A stretch of 64,000 nucleotides of DNA from Streptomyces roseochromogenus subsp. oscitans DS 12.976 (GTDB lineage Bacteria > Actinomycetota > Actinomycetes > Streptomycetales > Streptomycetaceae). The notes beneath the pieces were generated by a model. It ran no database searches, had not been told where the DNA came from, and saw only the letters and a list, made by a program, of their open reading frames with translations. Where the stretch lies: assembly GCF_000497445.1 (NCBI RefSeq), contig NZ_CM002285.1, positions 8,578,694-8,642,693 of the forward strand, given 5' to 3'. A program made the translations under genes and the position numbers. Numbering within the stretch: the stretch's first letter is position 1; the number at the start of each line of letters is the position of its first letter. Below, piece by piece: positions 24,747 to 33,128 of this stretch.

Positions 24747-24768
24747 TCCCGACGCTTAGACTGTGGTC

Positions 24769-25599
24769 ATGAGTGACGCGGCCGCCGGTACCCCGACACC
24801 TCCTCCGCCGTCCCCCTGGGAACGCGGACGTCCCGCTCGCGCCCACGTCGTCCCCGCGCGCACACCGCTGTCGCGCGAACGGGTCGTCGAGGCCGCCTTC
24901 ACCGTGCTGGACCGCCAGGGCCTCGACAGGCTGTCGATGCGTCAGGTGGCCGCCGAGCTGGGGGTCGCGGTCTCCGCCCTCTATGCCCATGTCCGCTCCA
25001 AGGACGACCTCCTGGAGTTGATGTACACCCGGCTCTTCGACGGCTTCGAGATGCCCGAACCCGACCCGGAGCGATGGCAGGAGCAGGTGCGGGACTACGC
25101 CCGCTCCGGACGGCGGCGCCTGCGGTCCCACCGGGACATGGCCCGGATCTCCATGGCCCATGTCCCCTTCACCGCCGAACTGCTGCCCCACGTCGAGACG
25201 TTGCTCGCCGTCTTCCGGACGGCCGGGCTGCCCGACCGCATCGCGGCGGAGGCCGGTGACCTCATCTCCACCTATATCGACGGGTTCGTCCTGGAGGAGG
25301 GCATGTGGCAGGACCGCGCCGCCGGAGGCGGCGGTGACGGTTCGTCACTGGCCCGCCCAGACTGGCGCGAGATGGCCGACGAGATGCGGAACTACTTCGC
25401 GTCCCTGCCCGCGACGGACTTTCCCCATCTGCGCGCCCTGGCCGGGCTGATCGTGTCGGACTCCTCCGACGAGCGCTTCGACATCGGCCTGGAGATCATC
25501 CTGCGCGGCCTGGCGAGCTACCTGCCGGACTCGTCGGCCTCCGCGAGCCCTGACACCGGCCGAGTTCCGGACTCCGGCGGGGTTCCGGACTCCGGCTGA
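24769..25599 (+). CDS. TetR-family repressor (TetR_C-type ligand domain)
   Basis: A 276-residue protein. Helix-turn-helix: LSRERVVEAAFTVLDRQGLD, LSMRQVAAELGVAVSALYAH and the segment VRSKDDLLELM. The ligand domain is of the tetracycline-repressor C-terminal type, with an extra Ser/Pro-rich tail. The ATG at 24769 lacks a ribosome-binding site, and TTAGACT ends only 8 bases before it, so the message is probably leaderless, with that element as the -10 box. Divergent from the DHA2 exporter, which it most likely represses. Confidence 0.88.
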   Translation: MSDAAAGTPTPPPPSPWERGRPARAHVVPARTPLSRERVVEAAFTVLDRQGLDRLSMRQVAAELGVAVSALYAHVRSKDDLLELMYTRLFDGFEMPEPDPERWQEQVRDYARSGRRRLRSHRDMARISMAHVPFTAELLPHVETLLAVFRTAGLPDRIAAEAGDLISTYIDGFVLEEGMWQDRAAGGGGDGSSLARPDWREMADEMRNYFASLPATDFPHLRALAGLIVSDSSDERFDIGLEIILRGLASYLPDSSASASPDTGRVPDSGGVPDSG

Positions 25600-25611
25600 T
25601 CCCCGCTTCGG

Positions 25612-26115
25612 TCAGTCCGCCGTGGCGCCGTCGGCCGGCTCGCCGAGGTGCTCGGCGAGCTGGAACGGAGCGGGCAGTGCGTCCGTGATGGCCGCCCGGG
25701 CGCTGTCGTCGAGGGCGGCCAACGCGCCGTCGATACGGCGTTCGTGGGCGTGGTCCAGGCGGCGAGCTTCTCGCGCCCGGCGTCGGTGAGGGTGACGACG
25801 GAGGCCCGGCGGTCGGCCGAGTCCATGTCACGCGCCACCAGCCCCGAGGTGATCATCTGGCCGATCAGTCCGCTGACCGTGCTCGGGGCCAAGCGGCGGG
25901 CGGCGAGGTCGCTGATCCGTGCGGGGGAGTGTTCGCCGAGCACCTGGAGCACCTCGACACAGCCCACACCGGCGCAGCCGGGCAACTCGGCCACGTCGAT
26001 CGCCGCGTTCAGCGTGCGGGGCTTGCCGGGGCCGGGCAGGGACAGACCGCGGAGCCCCAGCGCGGGCAGCCGGTCCGCCGCCCGGCGCAGCAGCGCCCGC
26101 AGCTGTCGTACGGAC
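25612..26115 (-). pseudogene. MarR-family regulator with a single-base frameshift
   Basis: On the minus strand the N-terminal and central parts are in one frame: AAIDVAELPGCAGVGCVEVL, VLGEHSPARISDLAARRLAP, STVSGLIGQMITSGLVARD, DRRASVVTLTDAGREKLAAW, giving the winged helix with its wing. The remainder, AHERRIDGALAALDD and AEHLGEPADGATAD with a stop, is in another frame. One missing base near 25752 (expected WTDAHERR) joins them. Apart from that the gene reads well, so this is either a very recent mutation or a sequencing error. The start is uncertain because the upstream end blends into the asparagine synthetase relic. Confidence 0.7.
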
Positions 26116-26129
26116 CGGCCTCCTCCCGC

Positions 26130-26869
26130 GCCGACGACCCCTGCATGCCGACGAAACGCACCAGGGGGCGTTCGGATGGGCCTCGACCGTCTCGCGACGC
26201 GTTCCAGCAGCGCGTCCAGCTGCTCCTTTCTGCTCGGCGAGCGTGCCCCGGACGCGACCGTCGTGCCGTCCGGCAGCACCTGCCGCACCGGGACCGACCA
26301 GGGCGGCGTCGGACGGAACCCCCGGGCCATCGTCTTGCGCACATGATGCGTCAGAAACGATTCGCCGGAGCGTCGGCGGCCACGGACCGGCAGCGGCTCG
26401 TTGAGGCGTACGGGCGGGCTCTGCCACAGCGACCCGGCCGGATCGCGGGCCAGCACGAGGGTGCCGGCCCGCGTGTCGTGCGGGGCGAAGGCGAACATGC
26501 CCCGCACCCGGTGCAGCATGTCCAGGCCGTGCCGCTCGTACAGTTCCACCAGTTCCACGACGACTTCGGTGTAGCTGTCCGTGCGCAGCGCCGTGCCGGC
26601 CGCGGGCAGCGCGTGGCGCAGCTCGGCGTGGTTGTAGATCTCGCCGTTGAGGACGCGGGCCGTGACGCCGCTCGCGGAGAGGAACGGCTGGCGGCCGCGG
26701 GGCGGGTCGCTGAAGGCCGGCGCGCAGTGCGCGAAGGTCACACCTCGGTGACGGCACCCGTCGGAGCCGCCCGGGCCGCGGTGCGCGACGGCGGCCAGCA
26801 TCCGCTCGGCCGTGCGCGGGCAGCATCGAGCCCGCCACCGGCGTCGGTGAATCCCACGAGACCGCACAT
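26130..26869 (-). pseudogene. Glutamine-dependent asparagine synthetase (AsnB-like) relic
   Basis: The start MCGLVGF, with the catalytic Cys2 of class II glutamine amidotransferases, is at 26869. After a frameshift the glutaminase domain continues with VLNGEIYNHAELRHAL, TDSYTEVVVELVELYERHG and VRGMFAFAPHD. The synthetase half is decayed: RRSRPIRTPPGAF is followed by altered sequence where SGGxDSS should be. The gene starts 5 bp after the epimerase stop, so it once belonged to the same unit, as in sugar or peptide modification clusters. Confidence 0.75.
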
Positions 26870-26874
26870 GCCGG

Positions 26875-27894
26875 CTACGACCGGCGGGTGGGCGTCATCC
26901 CGACGGACGAGGCGGCCTGCCGTGGCGGTGTCCCGGCCAGCGACCGCCGGGTCCACTCGATCTGTGCGGCCAGCCCCGTCCGCAGGTCGGTGCGGGCGCG
27001 GAAACCGAGGCGGAGCCGGGCGCGGCCGACATCGGCCGTGGTCGCGCGCACATCGCCGAGGCGCGCCGGGCCGTACCGGGCGTCAGGCACCAGACCGGTC
27101 AACTCCCCGGTGAGGGCGAGGACTTCGTTGACCGAGACGGCGTGGCCCGTGCCGATGTTCAGGACGCCGCACGCGGGGGCAGTCGCGGCCAGTTGCAGCG
27201 CGCGCACCACATCGGAGACATGGACGAAGTCACGGATCTGGGCGCCGTCGCCGAAGATCTCGACGGGCTCACCGCCGAGGGTGGCGCGGATGACCCGGGA
27301 GATGAACATGTCCGGGCGCTGGCCGGGGCCGTAGACCGTGAAGAAACGCAGAGCGGTCACCGAGAGCGCGGCGTCCGGGCGCGCGGCGAAGGCGAGGGCG
27401 AGCCGTTCGGCGGCGAGCTTGGTGACCCCGTAGGGGGACAGCGGGTGCGGGATGTCGTCCTCGTTCATCGCGCCGTCCGCGACACCGCCGTAGACACTGG
27501 AGGAGGAGGCCACGACCACGCGCGGGACGCCCAGGCGGACACAGGCGTCCAGCAGGCGCTGCGTGGCCAGCACATTGCAGTGCAGATACTCGGGAAATTG
27601 CGTCCAGGACGGCCGGACGCCTGGTAACGCGGCTAAGTGGAAAACCGCGGAGGCGTTTTTCAGACAGATATCGAGATCGGCTGAGACAAGATCTCTTCGA
27701 ATCGTACGGAGGTATCCCAGTCCGTCCGACGCTGAGATCTCGACTTCCGGCCAACCGGTTTTCCGGTCAATCCCCACCACGTTTTTTCCGGACCGCCGCA
27801 ACTCCTCGACGAGATGGGATCCGATGAAACCCGCCGCACCGGTGACCACGACGTTCGTACCTGTGTCGGCCCCGTCGCGCGCGTCATCCGACAT
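26875..27894 (-). CDS. NAD-dependent epimerase/dehydratase (extended SDR, NDP-sugar type)
   Basis: A 339-residue enzyme. Rossmann motif TGAAGFIGSHLV at residues 18-29, FHLAALPGVRPSW, the catalytic serine region ASSSSVYGG and YxxxK in SPYGVTKLAAERL. Later motifs RFFTVYGPGQRPDMF and IRDFVHVSDVV are typical of UDP-glucose 4-epimerase/dTDP-glucose dehydratase relatives. The ATG at 27894 has AAGGGG 9 bases upstream. Its operon partner, an asparagine synthetase, is broken. The upstream region is A+T-richer than average, which fits a promoter. The sugar substrate is not known. Confidence 0.85.
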   Translation of the reverse strand: MSDDARDGADTGTNVVVTGAAGFIGSHLVEELRRSGKNVVGIDRKTGWPEVEISASDGLGYLRTIRRDLVSADLDICLKNASAVFHLAALPGVRPSWTQFPEYLHCNVLATQRLLDACVRLGVPRVVVASSSSVYGGVADGAMNEDDIPHPLSPYGVTKLAAERLALAFAARPDAALSVTALRFFTVYGPGQRPDMFISRVIRATLGGEPVEIFGDGAQIRDFVHVSDVVRALQLAATAPACGVLNIGTGHAVSVNEVLALTGELTGLVPDARYGPARLGDVRATTADVGRARLRLGFRARTDLRTGLAAQIEWTRRSLAGTPPRQAASSVGMTPTRRS

Positions 27895-28346
27895 GAGAAT
27901 ACCCCTTGTTGGTACGTGGTACCCGGTTATTCAAGGCGGTGCTCTGTGAAATGTGGCCGAGATCGTGCGGTGCGCTCGATGGGCGCACGAAGCCAAATGG
28001 CCCAGAAGACCCGAGGAGTCTAACAGCGAGGTGAATCGGCGGCAACGGCCCTGGGTGATCGCTGAACTGCTGAACCAAGCGGCGGTTATCGTTCCGCATG
28101 TGGACGCGTTTTACGTGTCATTCCCCCTGCGGGCGGCGGACTTTATGCTGGGGAATCCGCCGTCCGGCGAACGGCGCGGGACGCGTTGGCAGGCGGCCCG
28201 TTACGCAGTCCGCTACGGCAGCCTTCCCCGCTGGTCCGTCATCTGCGCGGCGAACGGCCGGCCGTCCTCCTGCTCGCCCCCGCGGTGATCGGCCGCCCGG
28301 CACGGCCAGGAGATCTGCGCGGTCATCGTCCCCCGTCACCGGTCCG
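27895..28346. other. Upstream region of the epimerase gene; no confident gene
   Basis: 452 bases of reduced G+C. A plus-strand frame from about 28023 starts [14 protein letters not shown], faintly like the start of an IS5-type transposase, but it soon loses resemblance. A short perfect palindrome GGTAC-GTG-GTACC lies about 25 bp from the epimerase start and could be an operator. Confidence 0.4.
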
Positions 28347-28560
28347 CGGGAGGCGGGACTGCGGGTCGGCTGCGCGCCCGACACCGTCCTCGGTGCGGGA
28401 ACTCAGGCCGCACGCAGGGCAGTTGATGACGGACTGGTCGGCCGACCGGTCGCGGCCACCGCCTTCATGACCAGCGCGGGCCACGAGAAGTGGCACCCGG
28501 ACCCGGAGTTCTACCACCAGCCGGGCGGCGGCCCGCTGCTCGACATGGGCCCTTACTACC
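28347..28560 (+). pseudogene. Gfo/Idh/MocA oxidoreductase fragment
   Basis: The plus strand encodes [20 protein letters not shown], then [20 protein letters not shown] and [17 protein letters not shown], the middle part of a Gfo/Idh/MocA-type sugar dehydrogenase. The Rossmann N-terminus and the C-terminal half are absent, and the frame ends at a stop about 40 bases later. Together with the hydroxyacid dehydrogenase downstream and the GH38 piece it looks like the leftover of a sugar-catabolic cluster. Confidence 0.75.
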
Positions 28561-28651
28561 CCTCGGCCTCCACGACGCCTCTATGGTCAAAAGCTGACTG
28601 ACATACGACTGCAATACGACCGAAATGCGAACCGAAAGAGGACCACACCAC

Positions 28652-29668
28652 ATGGCTGCCCGCCCCGACCGCCCCGACCTGCCCGTGGCGGTCTGCGTCA
28701 TGGACCCCTCCATCGTCGGCCAGGTGCTCCCCGCAGAGCTGCGCGAACGCCTCTCCGCCCGCGTCCGGCTCGCTCCCGTCCAGGAGGGCTCGGCTCCGCG
28801 GGCGATGTTCCCCGCCGAGTTCGCCGAGGCGGAGATCCTCATCAGCGGCTGGGGCTGCCCCCGGCTCACGCCCGACGTCCTGGCCGGGGCGCCCCGGCTG
28901 CGCGCGGTGATGCACGCCGCCGGCACCGTCAAGTCGCTGGTGAGCGACGCGGTATGGGAACGGGGCATCGTCGTGTCGTCGGCCGCCGACGCCAACGCCG
29001 GCCCCGTCGTCGCTTACACGCTGGCCCTCATCGCCCTCGCCACCCGGCGCACCCTGACCATGGCGGCCCGCTACGAAGACGGCTGGCCGGCTTCCGAATA
29101 CCGTTCCGGTGCCGACGGCAGCACGGTGGGTATCGTGGGCGCCTCACGCATCGGCCGCGGCGTGCTGGCCGCTCTACGGCGGTCCGACGCGGGCCACCGG
29201 TTGCTCCTTACCGATCCGTATGTGACGGACGACGAGACACGCCGCCTCGGCGCGGAGCGGGTCGAACTGGCCGAGCTGTGCCGTCGGTCGGCGGTGGTGA
29301 GCGTCCACGCGCCGCTGCTGCCGGAGACGACCGGGCTGCTGGACGCCGCGATGCTGGGGCTCATCCCGGACGGCGGTGTGCTCATCAATACGGCCCGGGG
29401 CGCCATCGTCGACACGGAGGCGCTGACCCATGAGTGCGCGTCCGGGAGGCTGGAGGCGTACCTGGATGTGACGGACCCCGAACCGCTGCCGCCCGGCCAT
29501 CCGTTGCTCTCCCTGCCCAACGTGCTGGTCACCCCGCACATCGCCGGTGCACAGGGCAGTGAGGTGCAGCGGCTCGGACGGTACGCGGTGGCGGAGGTCG
29601 ATCGGTGGGTGACGGGCGAGCCACTGCTCGGCGCGGTCACCCGCGAGGCCCTGTCACACCTGGCCTGA
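28652..29668 (+). CDS. D-isomer specific 2-hydroxyacid dehydrogenase family protein
   Basis: A 338-residue NAD(P)-dependent enzyme that would interconvert a 2-hydroxy acid and a 2-keto acid. The nucleotide-binding loop is STVGIVGASRIGRGVLAAL, less canonical than GxGxxG because of GASRIG. The catalytic Arg and Glu regions (INTARGAIVDTEAL, LDVTDPEPLPPGHPL) and the histidine in LVTPHIAGAQGSEV are present. The ATG at 28652 follows AGAGGACC; an upstream in-frame start at 28625 is less likely. Downstream is a GH38 piece and upstream a Gfo/Idh piece, so it may be the last intact gene of a decayed sugar operon. Confidence 0.85.
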   Translation: MAARPDRPDLPVAVCVMDPSIVGQVLPAELRERLSARVRLAPVQEGSAPRAMFPAEFAEAEILISGWGCPRLTPDVLAGAPRLRAVMHAAGTVKSLVSDAVWERGIVVSSAADANAGPVVAYTLALIALATRRTLTMAARYEDGWPASEYRSGADGSTVGIVGASRIGRGVLAALRRSDAGHRLLLTDPYVTDDETRRLGAERVELAELCRRSAVVSVHAPLLPETTGLLDAAMLGLIPDGGVLINTARGAIVDTEALTHECASGRLEAYLDVTDPEPLPPGHPLLSLPNVLVTPHIAGAQGSEVQRLGRYAVAEVDRWVTGEPLLGAVTREALSHLA

Positions 29669-29729
29669 GCGACGCAACTCGCCGCGGTGACGTCGGAAGC
29701 GTGGACGTCTGACCATTGATCAGATGTAC

Positions 29730-29815
29730 ATGCTCGTACCGGTTCGGGTGGTCGTCGAGTCGGTGAACCTTGCGGACGACCGCAGCGGTGATGTCGTGGT
29801 GCGCCGGTTCGAGGC
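29730..29815 (+). pseudogene. Alpha-mannosidase (GH38) C-terminal scrap
   Basis: A short frame encodes VPVRVVVESVNLADDRSGDV followed by VVRRFEA and a stop. It matches the conserved end region of GH38 alpha-mannosidases (VVVxxVKLADDxSGDVVVRLYEA). Only about 28 codons remain, so the call rests on one motif. Confidence 0.45.
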
Positions 29816-29913
29816 GTAGCGCCACGTCGGCGTCGGCCTCGGTCAGGGTGACGCAGTTCCAGAAGGGGAACCGGCAGTCGGCCCAGCGGACGGTGATGCC
29901 TGGCGGGTCCCGC

Positions 29914-30366
29914 ATGGCCGGGAGCGTCATCCCCCTGCCCGAGCCGTCCCAGCCCGATCTGACGTTCGTGCGCGTGACCACCGACGAACAGCTGCGGGCG
30001 TACGCCGACTTGAACTCCCGCGCTTACGGATTCCCGCTGGAAGCCGGCCGCGACGGTCTCCTCGGTTCCACGCTGTGGAAGAACGAGGTGCACGCCTACC
30101 TGAGGGTGCGGGACGGCGTCCCGGTGACGTGCGCCGCGACGGTGGAGGCCGACCGCCGTCTCTTCGTCGTGCTCGTCGCCACCCCCCCGGAGTGGCAGCG
30201 CCGTGGCTACACGGAGGCGGTCACGCGCAAGGCTCACTTCGAGGGCGCCCGGGCCACCGGCCTGACCCGCGCAACCCTGCACGCGACCGCGGCCGGTGCG
30301 CCCGTCCATCCCCGCATCGGCTTCCAGCCGGACTCGCCGATGCAGTTCTACGCCCTGAAGGGCTGA
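29914..30366 (+). CDS. GNAT-family N-acetyltransferase, N-terminally shortened
   Basis: A 150-residue protein containing TFVRVTTDEQLRAYADLNSR, AYGFPLEAGRDGL, VLVATPPEWQRRGYTEAVTR (the acetyl-CoA loop Q-R-R-G-Y) and HPRIGFQPDSPMQFYAL. Full-length relatives carry about 100 more residues at the N-terminus, which are missing here because unrelated sequence and the GH38 scrap lie upstream. The core GNAT fold appears complete, so activity is possible. Start codon uncertain (29896 is an alternative). Confidence 0.6.
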   Translation: MAGSVIPLPEPSQPDLTFVRVTTDEQLRAYADLNSRAYGFPLEAGRDGLLGSTLWKNEVHAYLRVRDGVPVTCAATVEADRRLFVVLVATPPEWQRRGYTEAVTRKAHFEGARATGLTRATLHATAAGAPVHPRIGFQPDSPMQFYALKG

Positions 30367-30392
30367 CCTCCCGGCCGCGCGCGCAGTGGGCT

Positions 30393-32096
30393 CTAAGTGA
30401 CGGCGAAGTCGTCGGCGTGGACGTCGGACTGGCCGTACCAGCCGTGGACGTAGACGGTGACGGTTCCGCTGCTGCCGGTGGTGAAGTTGACCGTCAGCTG
30501 GTTCCAGCTCGTGTTGTTCGACCACGTGCTGGCGGTGGCGCCGCCGCTGACCCCGATGTAGGCGTAGGGGCCCTGGACCCAACCGGTGAGCGTGTAGCTG
30601 TGGCTGGGGGACAGGGTCACGGTCTGGTCGCACTCACCGGTGCCGCTGGAGCTGGGCGTGACCTGGAGGGCGTGGCTGCCGGTGTGGACCGGGGCCGAGA
30701 CCACCGTGCTGCCGCCCGTGCAGGTCCAGGGGCTCGGACTGCCGGTCTCGAACCCGGCGTTGGTCAGCGAGCCCCCGCCGCCTCCGCCCCCACCGGACGT
30801 GACGGTGAGCGTGAAAGTCGCGCTGTGGCTGCCGCCGGCGGCCGTGCCGGTGACGGTGATCGGGTAGGTGCCCGCGGCCACGGACGACCCGACCGTCGCC
30901 GTCAGCGTCGAACTGCCGCCGGACGTGATCGAGGCGGGGCTGAAGGAGACGCCGACACCCGAGGGCGCGCCCGAGGCGGAGAGGCTGACGGACTCGGCGC
31001 TGCCGGAGGTGACGGCCGAGGAGACCGTCGCGGTGGCGGAGCCGCCCTGCGCGACCGAGGCGGAGCCGGGCGCCAGGGACAGGGAGAAGTCACTGGTCGT
31101 GCCTCCGCCCCCGCCCGTGCTGCCCTCATAGGGCACGAACGCGTCCGTGAACGCGAGGCTGTTCTGGCTGATCTCGCTGCAGGTGGGAAGGGAGTTGGCG
31201 CTTCCGCTGCACGGCTGGTCCCGGTTGACCGACCAGAACGCCAGCCGCCCGACACCGTTCTGCGCCGCGAAACTCTCCACCGTCTGGGCATCGGCCAGGG
31301 TGAAGGTGGAACCGTCGTCGTTCTTGCCGATCATCGGGGTGATCCCGAGGTTGGCGTAGGTGTACGAGGAGTCGACGGACTGCATCTGCGCCAGCGTGGC
31401 CCGGGCGGCGTCGACCGCGCCCTGGCCCATCTCGGTGCCGGTGCCCGCGTAGTAGTCCATGGCCATGACGTTGACCACGTCGATCTTGATGCCCGCGTTC
31501 TTGGCGGCCTTGAGGATGTTGACGCCGTCGCCCGTCAGACCGGTCGTCAGCACCGGCAGCGTCATGGAGAACTGCAGGCCCGGGTTGGACGCCTTGAGGT
31601 CCTTCATCGCCTGCATCTGGCGGGCCGCGGCCGCGGTGTCCGCGACGGCGGCACCCTCGACGTCGAAGTCGAGCTGGGTGACGCCGTAGTCGTTGATGAT
31701 GGCCTGGTATCCGGCGTCGATGCTGCTCTGGGTGGAACACGTCCAGGCGAGCGGCTCACCGCTCGCGCCGCCGGAGGAGATGATGACGGAGGCGCCCTCG
31801 GACTTCGCCTTGGCGATCTCGGGGTCGGTGTAGGAGTCGTTGCCGATGGGGAGCGTGTCGCCCCAGATCTGGTTGCAGCCTTCGCCGAGTACGAAGGCCG
31901 CGGTGTAGGCCTTGAGATGGTGTCCGGTGACGGCGGTGTCGAGCATGCCCTCCTGACTGTTCGACATGTCGACATACGGAGCCACGGAGTAGACGCTGCT
32001 CGTCGCGGCGCTGCCGGCGGGTGCCAGAGCGACGGCGACGCCGGTGGCCGCGAGCGCGAGCGCGCAGACGGAAGCGCCAAATCTTGCCAGGTGCAT
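30393..32096 (-). CDS. Secreted GH18 chitinase with accessory domain and C-terminal carbohydrate-binding module
   Basis: A 567-residue exoenzyme. Signal peptide 1-30 (ending PAGSAA). GH18 catalytic domain about 35-315 with VIISSGGASGE and the catalytic D143-x-D145-x-E147 in QLDFDVEG, plus AMDYYAG. A Gly-rich linker leads to a beta-sandwich domain (about 337-425, SVAQGGSATATVSS, YPITVTGTAAGG), a second poly-Gly linker, and a CBM-like jelly roll (LTNAGFETGSPSPW to the end). It should hydrolyse chitin or related GlcNAc polymers outside the cell. The ATG at 32096 has GAGGGGAA upstream. A DasR-like site lies in the promoter. Confidence 0.92.
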   Translation of the reverse strand: MHLARFGASVCALALAATGVAVALAPAGSAATSSVYSVAPYVDMSNSQEGMLDTAVTGHHLKAYTAAFVLGEGCNQIWGDTLPIGNDSYTDPEIAKAKSEGASVIISSGGASGEPLAWTCSTQSSIDAGYQAIINDYGVTQLDFDVEGAAVADTAAAARQMQAMKDLKASNPGLQFSMTLPVLTTGLTGDGVNILKAAKNAGIKIDVVNVMAMDYYAGTGTEMGQGAVDAARATLAQMQSVDSSYTYANLGITPMIGKNDDGSTFTLADAQTVESFAAQNGVGRLAFWSVNRDQPCSGSANSLPTCSEISQNSLAFTDAFVPYEGSTGGGGGTTSDFSLSLAPGSASVAQGGSATATVSSAVTSGSAESVSLSASGAPSGVGVSFSPASITSGGSSTLTATVGSSVAAGTYPITVTGTAAGGSHSATFTLTVTSGGGGGGGGSLTNAGFETGSPSPWTCTGGSTVVSAPVHTGSHALQVTPSSSGTGECDQTVTLSPSHSYTLTGWVQGPYAYIGVSGGATASTWSNNTSWNQLTVNFTTGSSGTVTVYVHGWYGQSDVHADDFAVT

Positions 32097-32170
32097 GACA
32101 GTTCCCCTCTCGGGGTGCCTCTAGGGCGTGGGGTGGTGGGGTGGTGGGGTGGTGCCGTGCCGGGCCCGCG

Positions 32171-32223
32171 TTGGTACATACCAAACAGCCGCCGCGCCGC
32201 CCCGTCAAGAGGACTAGACCAAC
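32171..32223 (-). promoter_or_regulatory. Chitinase promoter with DasR-responsive-like element
   Basis: On the minus strand GTTGGTCTAGTCCTCT (32223-32208) matches the left half of the dre consensus ACTGGTCTAGACCACT and overlaps TTGACG (32208-32203), a good -35 box; TTGGTA falls 18-19 bp downstream as a -10 candidate inside the palindrome TTGGTACATACCAA (32171-32184). Chitinase genes of Streptomyces are typically repressed by DasR and relieved by GlcN-6-P; that regulation is inferred here from the site. Confidence 0.6.
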
Positions 32224-32473
32224 TTCAACCAGGTGGATTCACGATGCCTGTCCCGCCGTCACGCAGGGCGGAACTCGGTCGCGGCGAGGGCGAGTTGGCC
32301 GGGCCGTGCCCGCCCCGCCCGCCCCGGCGGCAGCGGGCGACGTCCGGCGACTGGCCGGTCGTGACGTCCCGCGGTGGCCGTTGGTTGGTTGCTCGCGGGC
32401 GGTATTAGGCTGGGTGACCGGTGAAACCGGCATGTTGACGACCGCGCCGGGCTCGAGCGTCAGGGAGTGACCG

Positions 32474-32995
32474 ATGGCAGTGGGAACCGAGCGGGCCGTA
32501 CTGGCCGGCGGTTGTTTCTGGGGCATGCAGGATCTGATCCGCAAGCAGCCGGGCGTGGTGTCCACGCGCGTCGGCTACAGCGGTGGCGACACGCCGAACG
32601 CGACGTACCGCGATCACGGCGACCACGCCGAGGCCATCGAGATCCTCTTCGACCCCACGGCTACGAGCTACCGCGACATCCTGGAGTTCTTCTTCCAGAT
32701 CCACGATCCGACCACGCGGGACCGCCAGGGCAACGACATCGGGCGCAGCTACCGGTCCGCGATCTTCTACGGCGACGAGGAACAGCACCGCGTCGCCCTG
32801 GACACGATCGCCGACGTCGAGGCGAGCGGGCTGTGGCCGGGGAAGGTGGTCACGGAGGTGGAGCCCGTGAGTGACTTCTGGGAGGCGGAACCCGAGCACC
32901 AGGACTACCTGGAGCGCTATCCCAACGGCTACACCTGCCACTTCCCGCGCCCGAACTGGAAGCTGCCGCGGCGAGGGCCGGCGACGACGAACTGA
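32474..32995 (+). CDS. msrA: Peptide-methionine (S)-S-oxide reductase
   Basis: A 173-residue cytosolic enzyme that reduces the S-epimer of methionine sulfoxide in proteins. The catalytic motif GGCFWG places the nucleophile at C14. [25 protein letters not shown] and FFQIHDPTT are the standard MsrA blocks. A second cysteine near the C-terminus (YTCHFPRP) may act as resolving cysteine. GGGAG precedes the ATG. The length is normal. It stands alone, between the chitinase promoter and a membrane protein gene. Confidence 0.95.
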   Translation: MAVGTERAVLAGGCFWGMQDLIRKQPGVVSTRVGYSGGDTPNATYRDHGDHAEAIEILFDPTATSYRDILEFFFQIHDPTTRDRQGNDIGRSYRSAIFYGDEEQHRVALDTIADVEASGLWPGKVVTEVEPVSDFWEAEPEHQDYLERYPNGYTCHFPRPNWKLPRRGPATTN

Positions 32996-33128
32996 ACCAC
33001 CCCTGTCTCCGCCGCACGGGGGAGCGCGATCCGACCCGCGCGGGATGTGACCGGTCCGCCCGGTGACGAGTCTGGGTCTGCGGAGGCAGCCGCACGAGCG
33101 CGGTGCCTGCGGAGAGACGGGGGACTCG

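Noticed and set aside
28023..28290. Possible transposase N-terminus ([14 protein letters not shown])
   Set aside because: Resemblance stops after about 14 residues and no DDE motif follows.
30640..31131. Plus-strand frames rich in Val/Pro opposite the chitinase linkers
   Set aside because: Mirror translation of Ser/Thr/Gly-rich domains; the chitinase frame has signal peptide and catalytic motif.
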